This document shows, piece after piece, positions 12,263 to 20,923 of a stretch of 43,334 bases of DNA. Origin of the DNA: Nemertoderma westbladi (taxonomy: Eukaryota > Xenacoelomorpha > Nemertodermatida > Nemertodermatidae); assembly GCA_032718475.1 (NCBI GenBank), contig JAUCBJ010008345.1, positions 1 to 43,334 of the forward strand. Direction: 5' to 3'. The position numbers were made by a program, and so were the translations under genes. Under the pieces are notes generated by a model that made no database searches, was not told the origin of the DNA, and saw only the letters and a list, made by a program, of their open reading frames with translations. The stretch's first letter is position 1. Each line of letters starts with the position of its first letter.

Positions 12263-15214
12263 ATGGGACTAAAACTGTTAACGTTAAATTGTGAAGGCTA
12301 CATCAGGAATAAAAATTATGTGGTAGAGCTACTAGACAACATACAGCCTGATATAGTATGTCTCCAAGAGCATTGGCTTGGTCCAAGACAGGCTGAGGTC
12401 TGTCTAATGCGTAATAAAGTACACTTGGCATACTCCTGTGCAGCTCTGACAGTTTCAGATGGAATGCTCACACCCAAACCCCGGGTACGAGGAGAAGGGG
12501 GAACTGTGTTATTGGTTAAAAATGAACTAGTACCATTCTGCGCCTCACTGACAACAAACTCTGACAGAGTGTGTGGGATAACCATTAGATCACTATATGA
12601 TCAGAGCTTAGCAATAATTAACACTTATATGCCAGCCAATTGTAATAGAGAAAAAGATACGCATGACTATTTGCGAGAGACCAACAACCTCAACGTCCTG
12701 ATCACCGAGTGTATTAATTCTAATCTAACACCCATTGTAATGGGTGATATAAATGGAACTATTCAACGTGATAACACCATACAACCTAGAGGAGCCTCGC
12801 ACTACTCTGCTTTTGGCAAGATGTTTTATGACAACATAATCGAGCCTAATGAATTCATTGCTGCAGATATGACAACAAAATCGTCTGGAATGCTGTTTAC
12901 GTATTCAGCCAAGTATAATGGGGTTGACCACGCGAGATCTAGTTATATAGATCATATATTTATCCCTCAACAGTGGTTTGATTATCTAATAAAATCTACA
13001 GTTGGTGAACCTGATAATAATAATGTTTCGAAACATCTACCAGTGTATGCAGTTCTCCGACTAGTAAAGGCAGAGAACACCGTACCACTTAACTTCCGTA
13101 AGAAAAAACAAGATAACATTAGATGGAACTTCAAAAAGGCCACAACTGAAAATTTGGCAACCTACAAAGAAAACATAGAAAGTAATCTTACTAAACCAAA
13201 TTTAACCGAAACATCTGTTGATGGCAGAGCCAAGCATCTTATTAGAACCATATCGAATGCGGCACGTTCCTTTATTCCAATGTCGTATGTAAACTACCGG
13301 CCATACTCAAACAACGAATCATACGAGGACCATGTACAAGCTCTAGTAAACTCAAACCGAAATAACTCCAAATCTTTTTGGCGAAAAATAAAAACAAAAA
13401 AGCATCATGTTTTCACTGATAAGCAACTAATACAGGTTCATCAACGTGTGACTGATCAATTTAAATGTGATCAGTCCGATCAAGGTAGTAAAAAATGGGA
13501 GAATATTGTCATAGACCAGTCTGAAGCAGCCACGGTAAAACTTAAGGGGGAAACCGTTATAGACAAAATGATAGAGCAATCTGATGCAGATAATAGAGAT
13601 GAATTAGGTACCGTGACCGTGAAACCAAAAGAAATCTCCCAACTAATTAACAAACTTAATCGCGGCAAATCAAATGACTTCTACCAACTCAATACAGAAT
13701 GCCTAGTATACGGACGCTCACCAGGATTATGTAGCTACATTGCAGATCTTTTTACAGATATCCAAAACAGTGGCACCTGTCCTGAAATTTTCTCCGTTAG
13801 TACCATCTCTCCCATTCCAAAAGGACAAAGAGTCGGTACAATCCCACGAGACGTTAATTTTCGATTCATTTCCATTGCTCTAAGCATAGCAAAACTCTGG
13901 GAACTGTCTCTGCTGGAAGAACTCTCTAAACTACCAACGAATAACTTGCAACTTGGTTATAAAGCGGGTTCAGGGTCTGACATCGCACACCAGGTTGTCA
14001 ACAGTATTATTAACAAATTTACTAAGAAAAGATCGCACATGTATGCAATGTGTGTGGATTTAACATCGGCGTTTGATACGGTCTGTCACAGTAAGTTATT
14101 TGCTAAACTAAGGAGGACTGACGTCCAACCTCGAGTTATTGATGCCCTGGAATCCTTTTATAAGAACTCAACTTCCCACATCGCTGCAAATGGGCACTTC
14201 ATCCACAAACCAATACAAATACAAAGAGGTGTGCGTCAAGGTGGCATCCTTTCACCCATATTATTTAACTTCTATCTAACCGAACTCATACATGACTTGG
14301 AAACAAGTGGTTTGGGTGCACATATAGGACAGCAATCATTTTGTGTCGTCAATTATGCAGATGATATTATAATTTTGTCAACCCTGAAGACTGACTTAGC
14401 AAAACTTCTAAAAACCTCATCTGATTACTTCAAGAATCACAACTTAGAGCTTAACATTGTAAAATGTCATTACCTGTCAATCGATGTTAAAGGGAATCCA
14501 TCAATAGATGACACCATCATGCTAGAGGGAAATAAATTGCGCGCAGTGAAATCATGTAAATATATGGGTATACCAATTCCAGCTGGCTGTAAATCAATCT
14601 ACAACTTCAACAATAGCAAAATCTGGAGTAATATGTCTCAAATGGAGCGGTCAGGACTCACATTAACCGACGTCCCACTGAGTATAGTAACTCGTATATG
14701 GAAAGCCATCTGCATACCGAGTATAGCTTACGGCTCCTCAAGTCTCACCTCTGAAGGGATAAACAGCCTAGGCAAAGGTATGCGTAAGGCGATGCGCAAA
14801 GTGATACACTTAAATAACCGTGTCTCCAATAACGTACTATATTCATTGTTCGATATTAATATAGATGCGTGTCTGCGGCTACAGCAGTTCAATTTTATAT
14901 TCAGATTGTTTAACACAGGCAATCCGAAACTAAACTGGTTGTTTGGAAATATTTTGTGTGACCACTGTACGGGAAACAGAGTTGATATTTTCTCATCATA
15001 TCAGATATCATCGTTTTTGTACGACCTACCATCTTTGCTATCAATTTCAATATCTTCCTATTCCACCAAATTTTGTTCTAGAACTGTGTATAACGCTACA
15101 AAACAGTGTATGTCAAATAGAGACGTTTTTATATCTATTTATATACAAGCGCTATTAAATAATTTTTCCTATGATGCGTGCTATCGCCTGTCGGTTATTA
15201 AGGACTATTTATAA
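12263..15214 (+). CDS. LINE-A ORF2: AP endonuclease and reverse transcriptase
   Basis: 983 residues, ATG at 12263 in a weak start context, TAA at 15212-15214. The product would nick target DNA and reverse-transcribe LINE RNA (target-primed reverse transcription). Endonuclease domain, residues 1-265: TLNCEGY near residue 7, LQEHW, YMPAN, GDINGT and IDHIFIP are present. The motif normally SDH reads SKH at residues 256-258, replacing the conserved Asp. Reverse transcriptase, about residues 500-760: SAFDTV (motif A), RGVRQGGILSP (motif B) and YADD at 698-701 (motif C) are all present. The C-terminal part after the thumb shows no obvious zinc knuckle. No frameshifts or stops occur, so the copy is young or recently active, but endonuclease activity is doubtful because of the SKH change. 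Confidence 0.93.
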   Translation: MGLKLLTLNCEGYIRNKNYVVELLDNIQPDIVCLQEHWLGPRQAEVCLMRNKVHLAYSCAALTVSDGMLTPKPRVRGEGGTVLLVKNELVPFCASLTTNSDRVCGITIRSLYDQSLAIINTYMPANCNREKDTHDYLRETNNLNVLITECINSNLTPIVMGDINGTIQRDNTIQPRGASHYSAFGKMFYDNIIEPNEFIAADMTTKSSGMLFTYSAKYNGVDHARSSYIDHIFIPQQWFDYLIKSTVGEPDNNNVSKHLPVYAVLRLVKAENTVPLNFRKKKQDNIRWNFKKATTENLATYKENIESNLTKPNLTETSVDGRAKHLIRTISNAARSFIPMSYVNYRPYSNNESYEDHVQALVNSNRNNSKSFWRKIKTKKHHVFTDKQLIQVHQRVTDQFKCDQSDQGSKKWENIVIDQSEAATVKLKGETVIDKMIEQSDADNRDELGTVTVKPKEISQLINKLNRGKSNDFYQLNTECLVYGRSPGLCSYIADLFTDIQNSGTCPEIFSVSTISPIPKGQRVGTIPRDVNFRFISIALSIAKLWELSLLEELSKLPTNNLQLGYKAGSGSDIAHQVVNSIINKFTKKRSHMYAMCVDLTSAFDTVCHSKLFAKLRRTDVQPRVIDALESFYKNSTSHIAANGHFIHKPIQIQRGVRQGGILSPILFNFYLTELIHDLETSGLGAHIGQQSFCVVNYADDIIILSTLKTDLAKLLKTSSDYFKNHNLELNIVKCHYLSIDVKGNPSIDDTIMLEGNKLRAVKSCKYMGIPIPAGCKSIYNFNNSKIWSNMSQMERSGLTLTDVPLSIVTRIWKAICIPSIAYGSSSLTSEGINSLGKGMRKAMRKVIHLNNRVSNNVLYSLFDINIDACLRLQQFNFIFRLFNTGNPKLNWLFGNILCDHCTGNRVDIFSSYQISSFLYDLPSLLSISISSYSTKFCSRTVYNATKQCMSNRDVFISIYIQALLNNFSYDACYRLSVIKDYL

Positions 15215-15400
15215 CTATTTTACATATAATATAATATAACTTTATTTTAGTTAAATTATTTTTAATACCCATATTTTAAGGATATATAATCGGTTATTAA
15301 GGACTATTTAGAATACTATTTTACATATAATAATAACTAATTACTTACTCCTACAAAATATTTTTAATATACATTATTTTACGGAGATATAATATATTTT
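15192..15400 (+). repeat. 99-bp duplication spanning the ORF2 stop and 3' UTR of LINE-A
   Basis: cggttattaaggactattta occurs at 15192 and again at 15291, followed in both by a near-identical ctattttacatataat run. The duplicated unit therefore begins in the last codons of ORF2. The following 15300-15480 is AT-rich with partly related motifs, and an aataaa-like signal lies near 15459. Confidence 0.8.
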
Positions 15401-15597
15401 TAATACATAATTATCTTTTTACTAAGGGGCAGTTCTTAACCCCAAATTTATGCTAAATAAATGAATATTATATATGAATATTATATATGGTTATTGATGG
15501 TTGTTATTCTGTATATTGTTATAGTTAATGTGAATTAATTATTTAAACATTGATTAAATATAGCACCGGGGCCATCCCGGATTTTCAAAAAAAAAAA

Positions 15598-17361
15598 CCC
15601 CAACCTCGCCTACACCCCAACCTCGCCTACATCCCAACCTCGCGTACATCCCAACCTCGCGTACATCCCAACCTCGCCTACATCCCAACCTCGCGTACAT
15701 CCCAACCTCGCGTACATCACAACCTCGCGTACATCCCAACCTCGCCTACATCCCAACCTCGCCTACATCCCAACCTCGCGTACAGCCCAACCTCGCCTAC
15801 ACCCCAACCTCGTCTACATCCCAACCTCGCCTACATCCCAACCTCGCGTACATCCCAACCTCGCGTACATCCCAACCTCGCCTACATCCCAACCTCGCGT
15901 ACATCCCAACCTCGCGTACATCACAACCTCGCGTACATCCCAACCTCGCCTACATCCCAACCTCGCCTACATCCCAACCTCGCGTACATCCCAACCTCGC
16001 GTACAGCCCAACCTCGCCTACACCCCAACCTCGCCTACATCCCAACCTCGCGTACATCACAACCTCGCCTACACCCCAACCTCGCGTACATCCCAACCTC
16101 GCGTACATCCCAACCTCGCGTACATCCCAACCTCGCCTACACCCCAACCTCGCGTACATCCCAACCTCGCGTACATCCCAACCTCGCCTACATCCCAACC
16201 TCGCCTACACCCCAACCTCGCCTACATCCCAACCTCGCGTACATCACAACCTCGCCTACACCCCAACCTCGCGTACATCCCAACCTCGCGTACATCCCAA
16301 CCTCGCGTACATCCCAACCTCGCCTACACCCCAACCTCGCGTACATCACAACCTCGCGTACATCCCAACCTCGCCTACATCCCAACCTCGCCTACATCCC
16401 AACCTCGCGTACATCCCAACCTCGCGTACAGCCCAACCTCGCCTACACCCCAACCTCGCCTACATCCCAACCTCGCGTACATCACAACCTCGCCTACACC
16501 CCAACCTCGCGTACATCCCAACCTCGCGTACATCCCAACCTCGCGTACATCCCAACCTCGCCTACACCCCAACCTCGCGTACATCCCAACCTCGCGTACA
16601 TCCCAACCTCGCCTACATCCCAACCTCGCCTACATCCCAACCTCGCGTACATCCCAACCTCGCGTACAGCCCAACCTCGCCTACACCCCAACCTCGCCTA
16701 CATCCCAACCTCGCGTACATCACAACCTCGCCTACACCCCAACCTCGCGTACATCCCAACCTCGCGTACATCCCAACCTCGCGTACATCCCAACCTCGCC
16801 TACACCCCAACCTCGCGTACATCCCAACCTCGCGTACATCCCAACCTCGCCTACATCCCAACCTCGCGTACATCCCAACCTCGCGTACATCACAACCTCG
16901 CGTACATCCCAACCTCGCCTACATCCCAACCTCGCCTACATCCCAACCTCGCGTACATCCCAACCTCGCGTACATCCCAACCTCGCCTACATCCCAACCT
17001 CGCGTACATCCCAACCTCGCGTACAGCCCAACCTCGCCTACACCCCAACCTCGCCTACATCCCAACCTCGCGTACATCACAACCTCGCATACATCCCAAC
17101 CTCGCCTACACCCCAACCTCGCCTACATCCCAACCTCGCGTACATCCCAACCTCGCGTACACCCCAACCTCGTGTACATCCCAACCTCGCCTACACCCCA
17201 ACCTCGCGTACATCCCAACCTCGCCTACATCCCAACCTCGCCTACATCCCAACCTCGCGTACATCCCAACCTCGCCTACATCCCAACCTCGCCTACACCC
17301 CAACCTCGCCTACATCCCAACCTCGCCTACATCCCAACCTCGCGTACATCCCAACCTCGCG
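15598..17361 (+). repeat. 17-bp minisatellite array 2, about 104 units
   Basis: This is the same 17-bp unit as array 1, resuming directly after the LINE-A A-tail and ending at cgcgccatcc. The variant tacagccc falls at 15781, 16002, 16427, 16665 and 17022. These spacings (221, 425, 238, 357) are all exact multiples of 17, showing strict phase and blockwise duplication. The open frame across it is again a property of the unit. Confidence 0.96.
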
Positions 17362-17822
17362 CCATCCTGAAGCTGTACCAAGATGGCCACAAGGATCCGC
17401 TGAATGAGGAATCTGTGGGGCCTGGGTCAATGGGTCACAGATTGGAGGCGGGAATCAATATCTCCCAGGAAGACAGACAGATGTCTCAGGCCCAGGACGA
17501 TCCAGCGTCTCAAAGATCACAGGGTGAAAAAAGTGGCAAAAATAAAAAAAAGTCACCATTATTTCACTGTAGGTTGAATTATTCCCTAATTTAGCTCCCA
17601 CAGCAGAAGTATAACTGGCTTTAAGTATCTCTGTTGGAGATGGATGGGAGAGATGGTCCACTTCTATGGGTGAGACTCCCATGGAGACTCCATATTAGGG
17701 AGTTTCCAGGGAAACTCCCTACTCCCAGGTGAGAGTTGAATCCTGACTCCATTGAGCGATGCCATCCATTTTCTTTCTATAGTTCCTGGGGGTTCAAGGA
17801 TTGAGGGAATTCCACCGCTCAC
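17362..17822. other. Unassigned flank between array 2 and the CACAGTG-ended element
   Basis: The open frame from array 2 continues to a TAA near 17592 and adds about 75 polar residues (Gln, Ser, Asp and a Lys-rich end). I do not recognise it, and it may be a read-through of non-coding DNA. The region also holds a perfect short palindrome at 17697-17720. No other gene is seen. Confidence 0.5.
17697..17720. other. Perfect 11-bp-stem hairpin with 2-base loop
   Basis: agggagtttcc at 17697-17707 is exactly complementary to ggaaactccct at 17710-17720. There is no T-run to suggest a polymerase III terminator. Function unknown. Confidence 0.85.
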
Positions 17823-18497
17823 CAGTGCACAGTGGGCCAGAGGTGGTCAAAACTCCAAAAAAATAATGTTTTCAAATTTTTTTTTTGGCATCCCAAGTTA
17901 AAGGTGATATATATATTGACTAAAAAAAGCAAAAAAACATTTTTTTATTTCAAAATTTTCTGATTTTGGCAAAAATTTCAAAATTCTACAATTTTTTGCA
18001 CAATTTTCACATTTTATACACAAAATAAATATTTTTCCAATAAAATCAAAACATTTTATTCAAATTGAAAATTTTTTTTTTCAAAATGTTCTACTCTTCC
18101 AGTAGATTTCAAAAATGACACAATCGAGTTGGTAGGGGCAATAGTTTAAAATTTATATTGTAAAATGTTCTAAAATATTTACAAAATGTGATAATTTTAA
18201 ATTTTAGGAAGCCAGGGAAAAAAAGCTCCGATGAGGTCCGCAAATTTTTTTATAAGATTTTGTTACTCGATCATTCATGGTTGAAAAACATCTAAAATTA
18301 GCTGCTACCATCTGCTACTTTTATGAGAAATCAAAAAAGTTGACCAGCAGAATTTTACGATATTTTGACTTATAGGCTGTTTGCAGGTTCTCTGAGTGCC
18401 ATGACACCATCATCTACTTTACTCACTATTCTTATCTGGATTCATTTTTAGCCAATCTCAATGGCTCTGTAATATTGAGGTTGTTATTGCATGAGCT

Positions 18498-18547
18498 TTG
18501 TGATTGGCTAATTGCGTAGGTTGTACTGCCAATTCCACTATAAAGGA
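18498..18547 (+). promoter_or_regulatory. CCAAT/TATA-like promoter pattern at the head of the 154-bp repeat
   Basis: tgattggctaat (inverted CCAAT) near 18500 is followed by ctataaagg near 18538, a spacing usual for a polymerase II promoter. The downstream repeat copies carry ttatataagc in the same position. No gene follows within the element, so this is only a sequence resemblance. Confidence 0.25.
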
Positions 18548-18987
18548 GCAGCATGGAAAGTATAATGATTCATTGTCATGTTGGAGAATTATACCTTACA
18601 GTCAGACAGTCACTACTGGATACTGGAATAATGCGATGTACTGCACAGCACAATGTGTTTTAAATTAGTATATAAAATACCGGTATTGTCTTATATAAGC
18701 AGCAGCATGGAAAGTATAATACTTCTTTGTCATGTTGGATAATTATACCTCATAGTCAGACAGTCACTACTGGATACTGGAATAATGCGATGTACTGCAC
18801 AGCACAATGTGTTTTAAATTAGTATATAAAATACCGGTATCGTCTTATATAAGCAGCAGCATGGAAAGTATAATACCTCTTTGTCATGTTGGATAATTAT
18901 ATTCATAGTCAGACAGTCACTTGAATAATGCGATGTACTGCACAATGTGACTTAAATTAGTATAATAAATACAAGTATTGACTTATA
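18547..18987 (+). repeat. Tandem array, 154-bp unit, about 3 copies
   Basis: agcagcatggaaagtataat starts copies at 18547, 18701 and 18855, exactly 154 bp apart. Copies 1 and 2 are nearly identical. Copy 3 has short deletions around 18920-18950. Each new unit is preceded by a TATA-like ttatataagc (ctataaagg before copy 1). Confidence 0.93.
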
Positions 18988-19250
18988 TAATCTTGAGTTA
19001 ACTTGCTTTGCAATCACTTCTGGCTCTGCTATCACTTCTTACTCTATAAATTAAAATTACAGCACATTTTTTAAAAGTTTATGAGAATCTATAAATACAT
19101 CTTATCACAAATATAATATTTAAATATTAAGCTCCCTGCAACACGTTGACGTCGTGGCAGAGCTTAATGCTGAAAAAATACTTTAGTTTACTAAGTTTGC
19201 AGGAAATTGTACCACTTTTATGGAACATGTCAAAATAATCGCATCAAAAG

Positions 19251-20045
19251 CTTTGAAAACCTATAAATACCTAAAATAGCACATTTCTATGAAGCTTTAG
19301 CGATTTTGATAATTTGTGCCATGCTAAACAGATATGCCATGTGCCACATGCTAAAAAGTGGCACCTATATGCCACTAGATAATTCGAAACAATTTGTAAT
19401 CTAATCACCACCTTTGAAAACCTATAAAAACAGAAAATGGCACATTTCTATGAAGTAATAGAGATTTGGATATTTTGTGCCATGCTAAACACATGTGCCA
19501 AATGCTAAAAAGTGGCATCTATGTGCCACTAGATAATTCGAAACAATTTGTAATCTAATCACCACCTTTGAAAACCTATAAAAACAGAAAATGGCACATT
19601 TCTATGAAGTAATAGAGATTTGGATATTTTGTGCCATGCTAAACACATGTGCCAAATGCTAAAAAGTGGCACCTATGTGCCACTAGATAATTCGAAACCA
19701 TTTGTAATCGAATCAGCACCTTTGAAAACCTATAAATACCGAAAATGGAACATTTCTATGAAGCAATAGAGATTTTGATATTTTGTGCCATGCTTAACAC
19801 ATGTGCCATGTGCCACAAGCTCAAAAGTCACTTCTACGGTACTAGAGAATTTGAAACCATTTGTTAACGCTTCAGCACCCTGTTAAACCTTGTGAAACCG
19901 AAATCTGTGCCATTCTGCCTGTGTCTATTGTGTTTGCCAAATATGCCGATTTTGGCACGTGCCAGAAATGGCACAAAGCTACCATTTGAGAATTTGAAAC
20001 CCATCTCAGAAGATTCGCCGCTGTCGAAAACCCTTACAGGTTAAA
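19251..20045 (+). repeat. Second tandem array, about 154-bp unit, about 5-6 copies
   Basis: ctttgaaaacctataaa-type starts lie at 19251, 19412, 19566, 19720, with decayed starts at 19880 and 20021. The spacings are 161, 154, 154, 160 and 141 bp. Each copy contains the mini-palindromic words tgtgccatgc and gtgccacta. The sequence is unrelated to the first array although the period is the same. Copies decay toward the right end of the element. Confidence 0.9.
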
Positions 20046-20373
20046 AATTGTGCTCAAATCATGAATATTTTTAGAAATAATGAATTTTGCCGCAAAACAG
20101 GGTTTCTGGCCCACTGTGCAGTGCCCACTTAACGATATCATTCTGCATTGTATGACAATCTTATGACACGCTCCTATGACAGAAGAGACCATATAGGATA
20201 TTTGCCGCAATGTGGCAACCATATTGATCGAGGTCATGGGGTCTATGACCTTGCATCACAGATGCTGTGGTGATCCATAGAAACGGGGTATTGGATATCT
20301 GGGCAAATGGCATCAAAGTTCGATTGGATCGAGGTGGTGGATTCCTCTGTATCCTGGTCCCTGGAAGAAGAAC

Positions 20374-20700
20374 TCAGTCTTCCTTCGGTTGATTGTTAAC
20401 CCACACTTCTGATCCATCTCCCATCAGTTGCTCTAGGTCTCCTAGGATAATGCAGAAGTTTTCGATTCCAATCATCCAGATACCAAACATTAAAATTGGA
20501 ATCGATTGACTGGATGATGGGGATGGGGTTGTGTCACCAAAGAGTCGAGGGCCATGTGTGTCATCCCGCTGCACTCCCCCATTAGAGAGGATAATACTAT
20601 CTCCATTAAGGAGGAATGTTGCTTCCCCACATGAGTTAGTGTAGATGTACACTGCCGGGTACTTGATATAAATGGTCTCCAACATAGAGTATCTATAATC
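20374..20700 (-). pseudogene. Decayed reverse-transcriptase fragment
   Basis: On the minus strand the translation contains ILSNGGVQRDDTHGPRLF, clearly derived from the RT motif GVQQGDPLGPLLF. It is preceded by a palm segment (SMLETIYIKYPAVYIYTNSC) and followed by a DLEQLMGDGSE-like helix. The catalytic YLDD block has decayed to WMIG. The fragment has no flanking RT fingers or thumb that I can recognise. It belongs to a different RT family from LINE-A, LINE-B and LINE-C. Inactive remnant. Confidence 0.7.
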
Positions 20701-20784
20701 GGCCAGCTGCTTTAGAGCTGCACATTGACATGCTATGATTGTTAAAATATATTTGTTCCACCACCATGTGATCTGCATTTGGCT

Positions 20785-20870
20785 TGCAGTGATGCAACGT
20801 GGATTAAGAATGTGATGCAGGGTTGTCGACAAAATCTCGCTGTCACAACTCCCTATCACCCACGACTTTC
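20785..20870 (-). repeat. Diverged copy of the LINE-B 3' end
   Basis: cacaactccctatcaccca at 20846-20864, with the flanking ttgtc-acaaaat and attaagaatg blocks, aligns to the last ~90 bp of LINE-B near 20950-21030 in the same orientation. This is an older RTE-type 3' end lying just beside the young insertion. Confidence 0.7.
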
Positions 20871-20911
20871 ACGAGTTTAATATCTTCAATCTTTAACATA
20901 ATATATTAAAC

Positions 20912-20923
20912 ATCTTCAATGCC
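20912..20923. repeat. Target-site duplication of LINE-B, 3' side
   Basis: atcttcaatgcc here is identical to 24683-24694, and the two copies flank LINE-B exactly. Confidence 0.92.

Larger units (their letters stand above)
10358..15597 (+). mobile_element. LINE-A: CR1/Jockey-type non-LTR retrotransposon inside the 17-bp array
   Basis: A 5240-bp non-LTR element with ORF1, an ORF2 (endonuclease plus reverse transcriptase), a 383-bp AT-rich 3' UTR and an 11-base A-tail at 15587-15597. It is bounded on both sides by the 17-bp minisatellite. The 19 bases before it (10339-10357) equal the 19 after it (15598-15616). That fits a target-site duplication, although a match of this kind is nearly guaranteed inside a tandem array. 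ORF1 is already open at the first base with no start codon near the junction, so the copy is probably 5'-truncated. The clade call rests on the two-ORF layout, the ORF1 coiled coil and the RT motif style; CR1, Daphne, Crack or Jockey relatives are all possible. Confidence 0.88.
17828..20118. mobile_element. Non-autonomous DNA transposon with CACAGTG termini (Transib/RAG-like candidate)
   Basis: CACAGTGGGCCAGA at 17828-17841 is the exact reverse complement of 20105-20118. Both ends are flanked by the 5-bp direct repeat CAGTG (17823-17827 and 20119-20123). A 5-bp target duplication and CAC-initial termini are hallmarks of Transib/RAG-type transposases, and CACAGTG equals the V(D)J recombination-signal heptamer (established knowledge). 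On the left end, 12 bp after the heptamer, TCAAAACTC matches the nonamer consensus at 6 of 9 positions; the right end has no such nonamer. The 2291-bp interior has no transposase ORF and is AT-rich, with two tandem arrays. Alternative: a hAT-like element with imperfect longer TIRs (18 of 19 bases starting at the outer CAGTG), but then no 8-bp target duplication is found. Confidence 0.55.

Noticed and set aside
1361-17361. Resemblance of the array peptide (YSPTSPT) to the RNA polymerase II C-terminal heptad repeat
   Set aside because: It occurs in a 17-residue cycle with unrelated residues between, depends on rare acagcc variants, and follows from the DNA unit. Coincidence.
1361-17361. CRISPR array
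   Set aside because: There are no unique spacers between repeats; the units are contiguous 17-mers in a eukaryotic context.
17828-20118. hAT classification of the CACAGTG-ended element
   Set aside because: The outer CAGTG could start a hAT-like TIR, but the 8 bases outside the two ends do not match, whereas a 5-bp duplication fits exactly.
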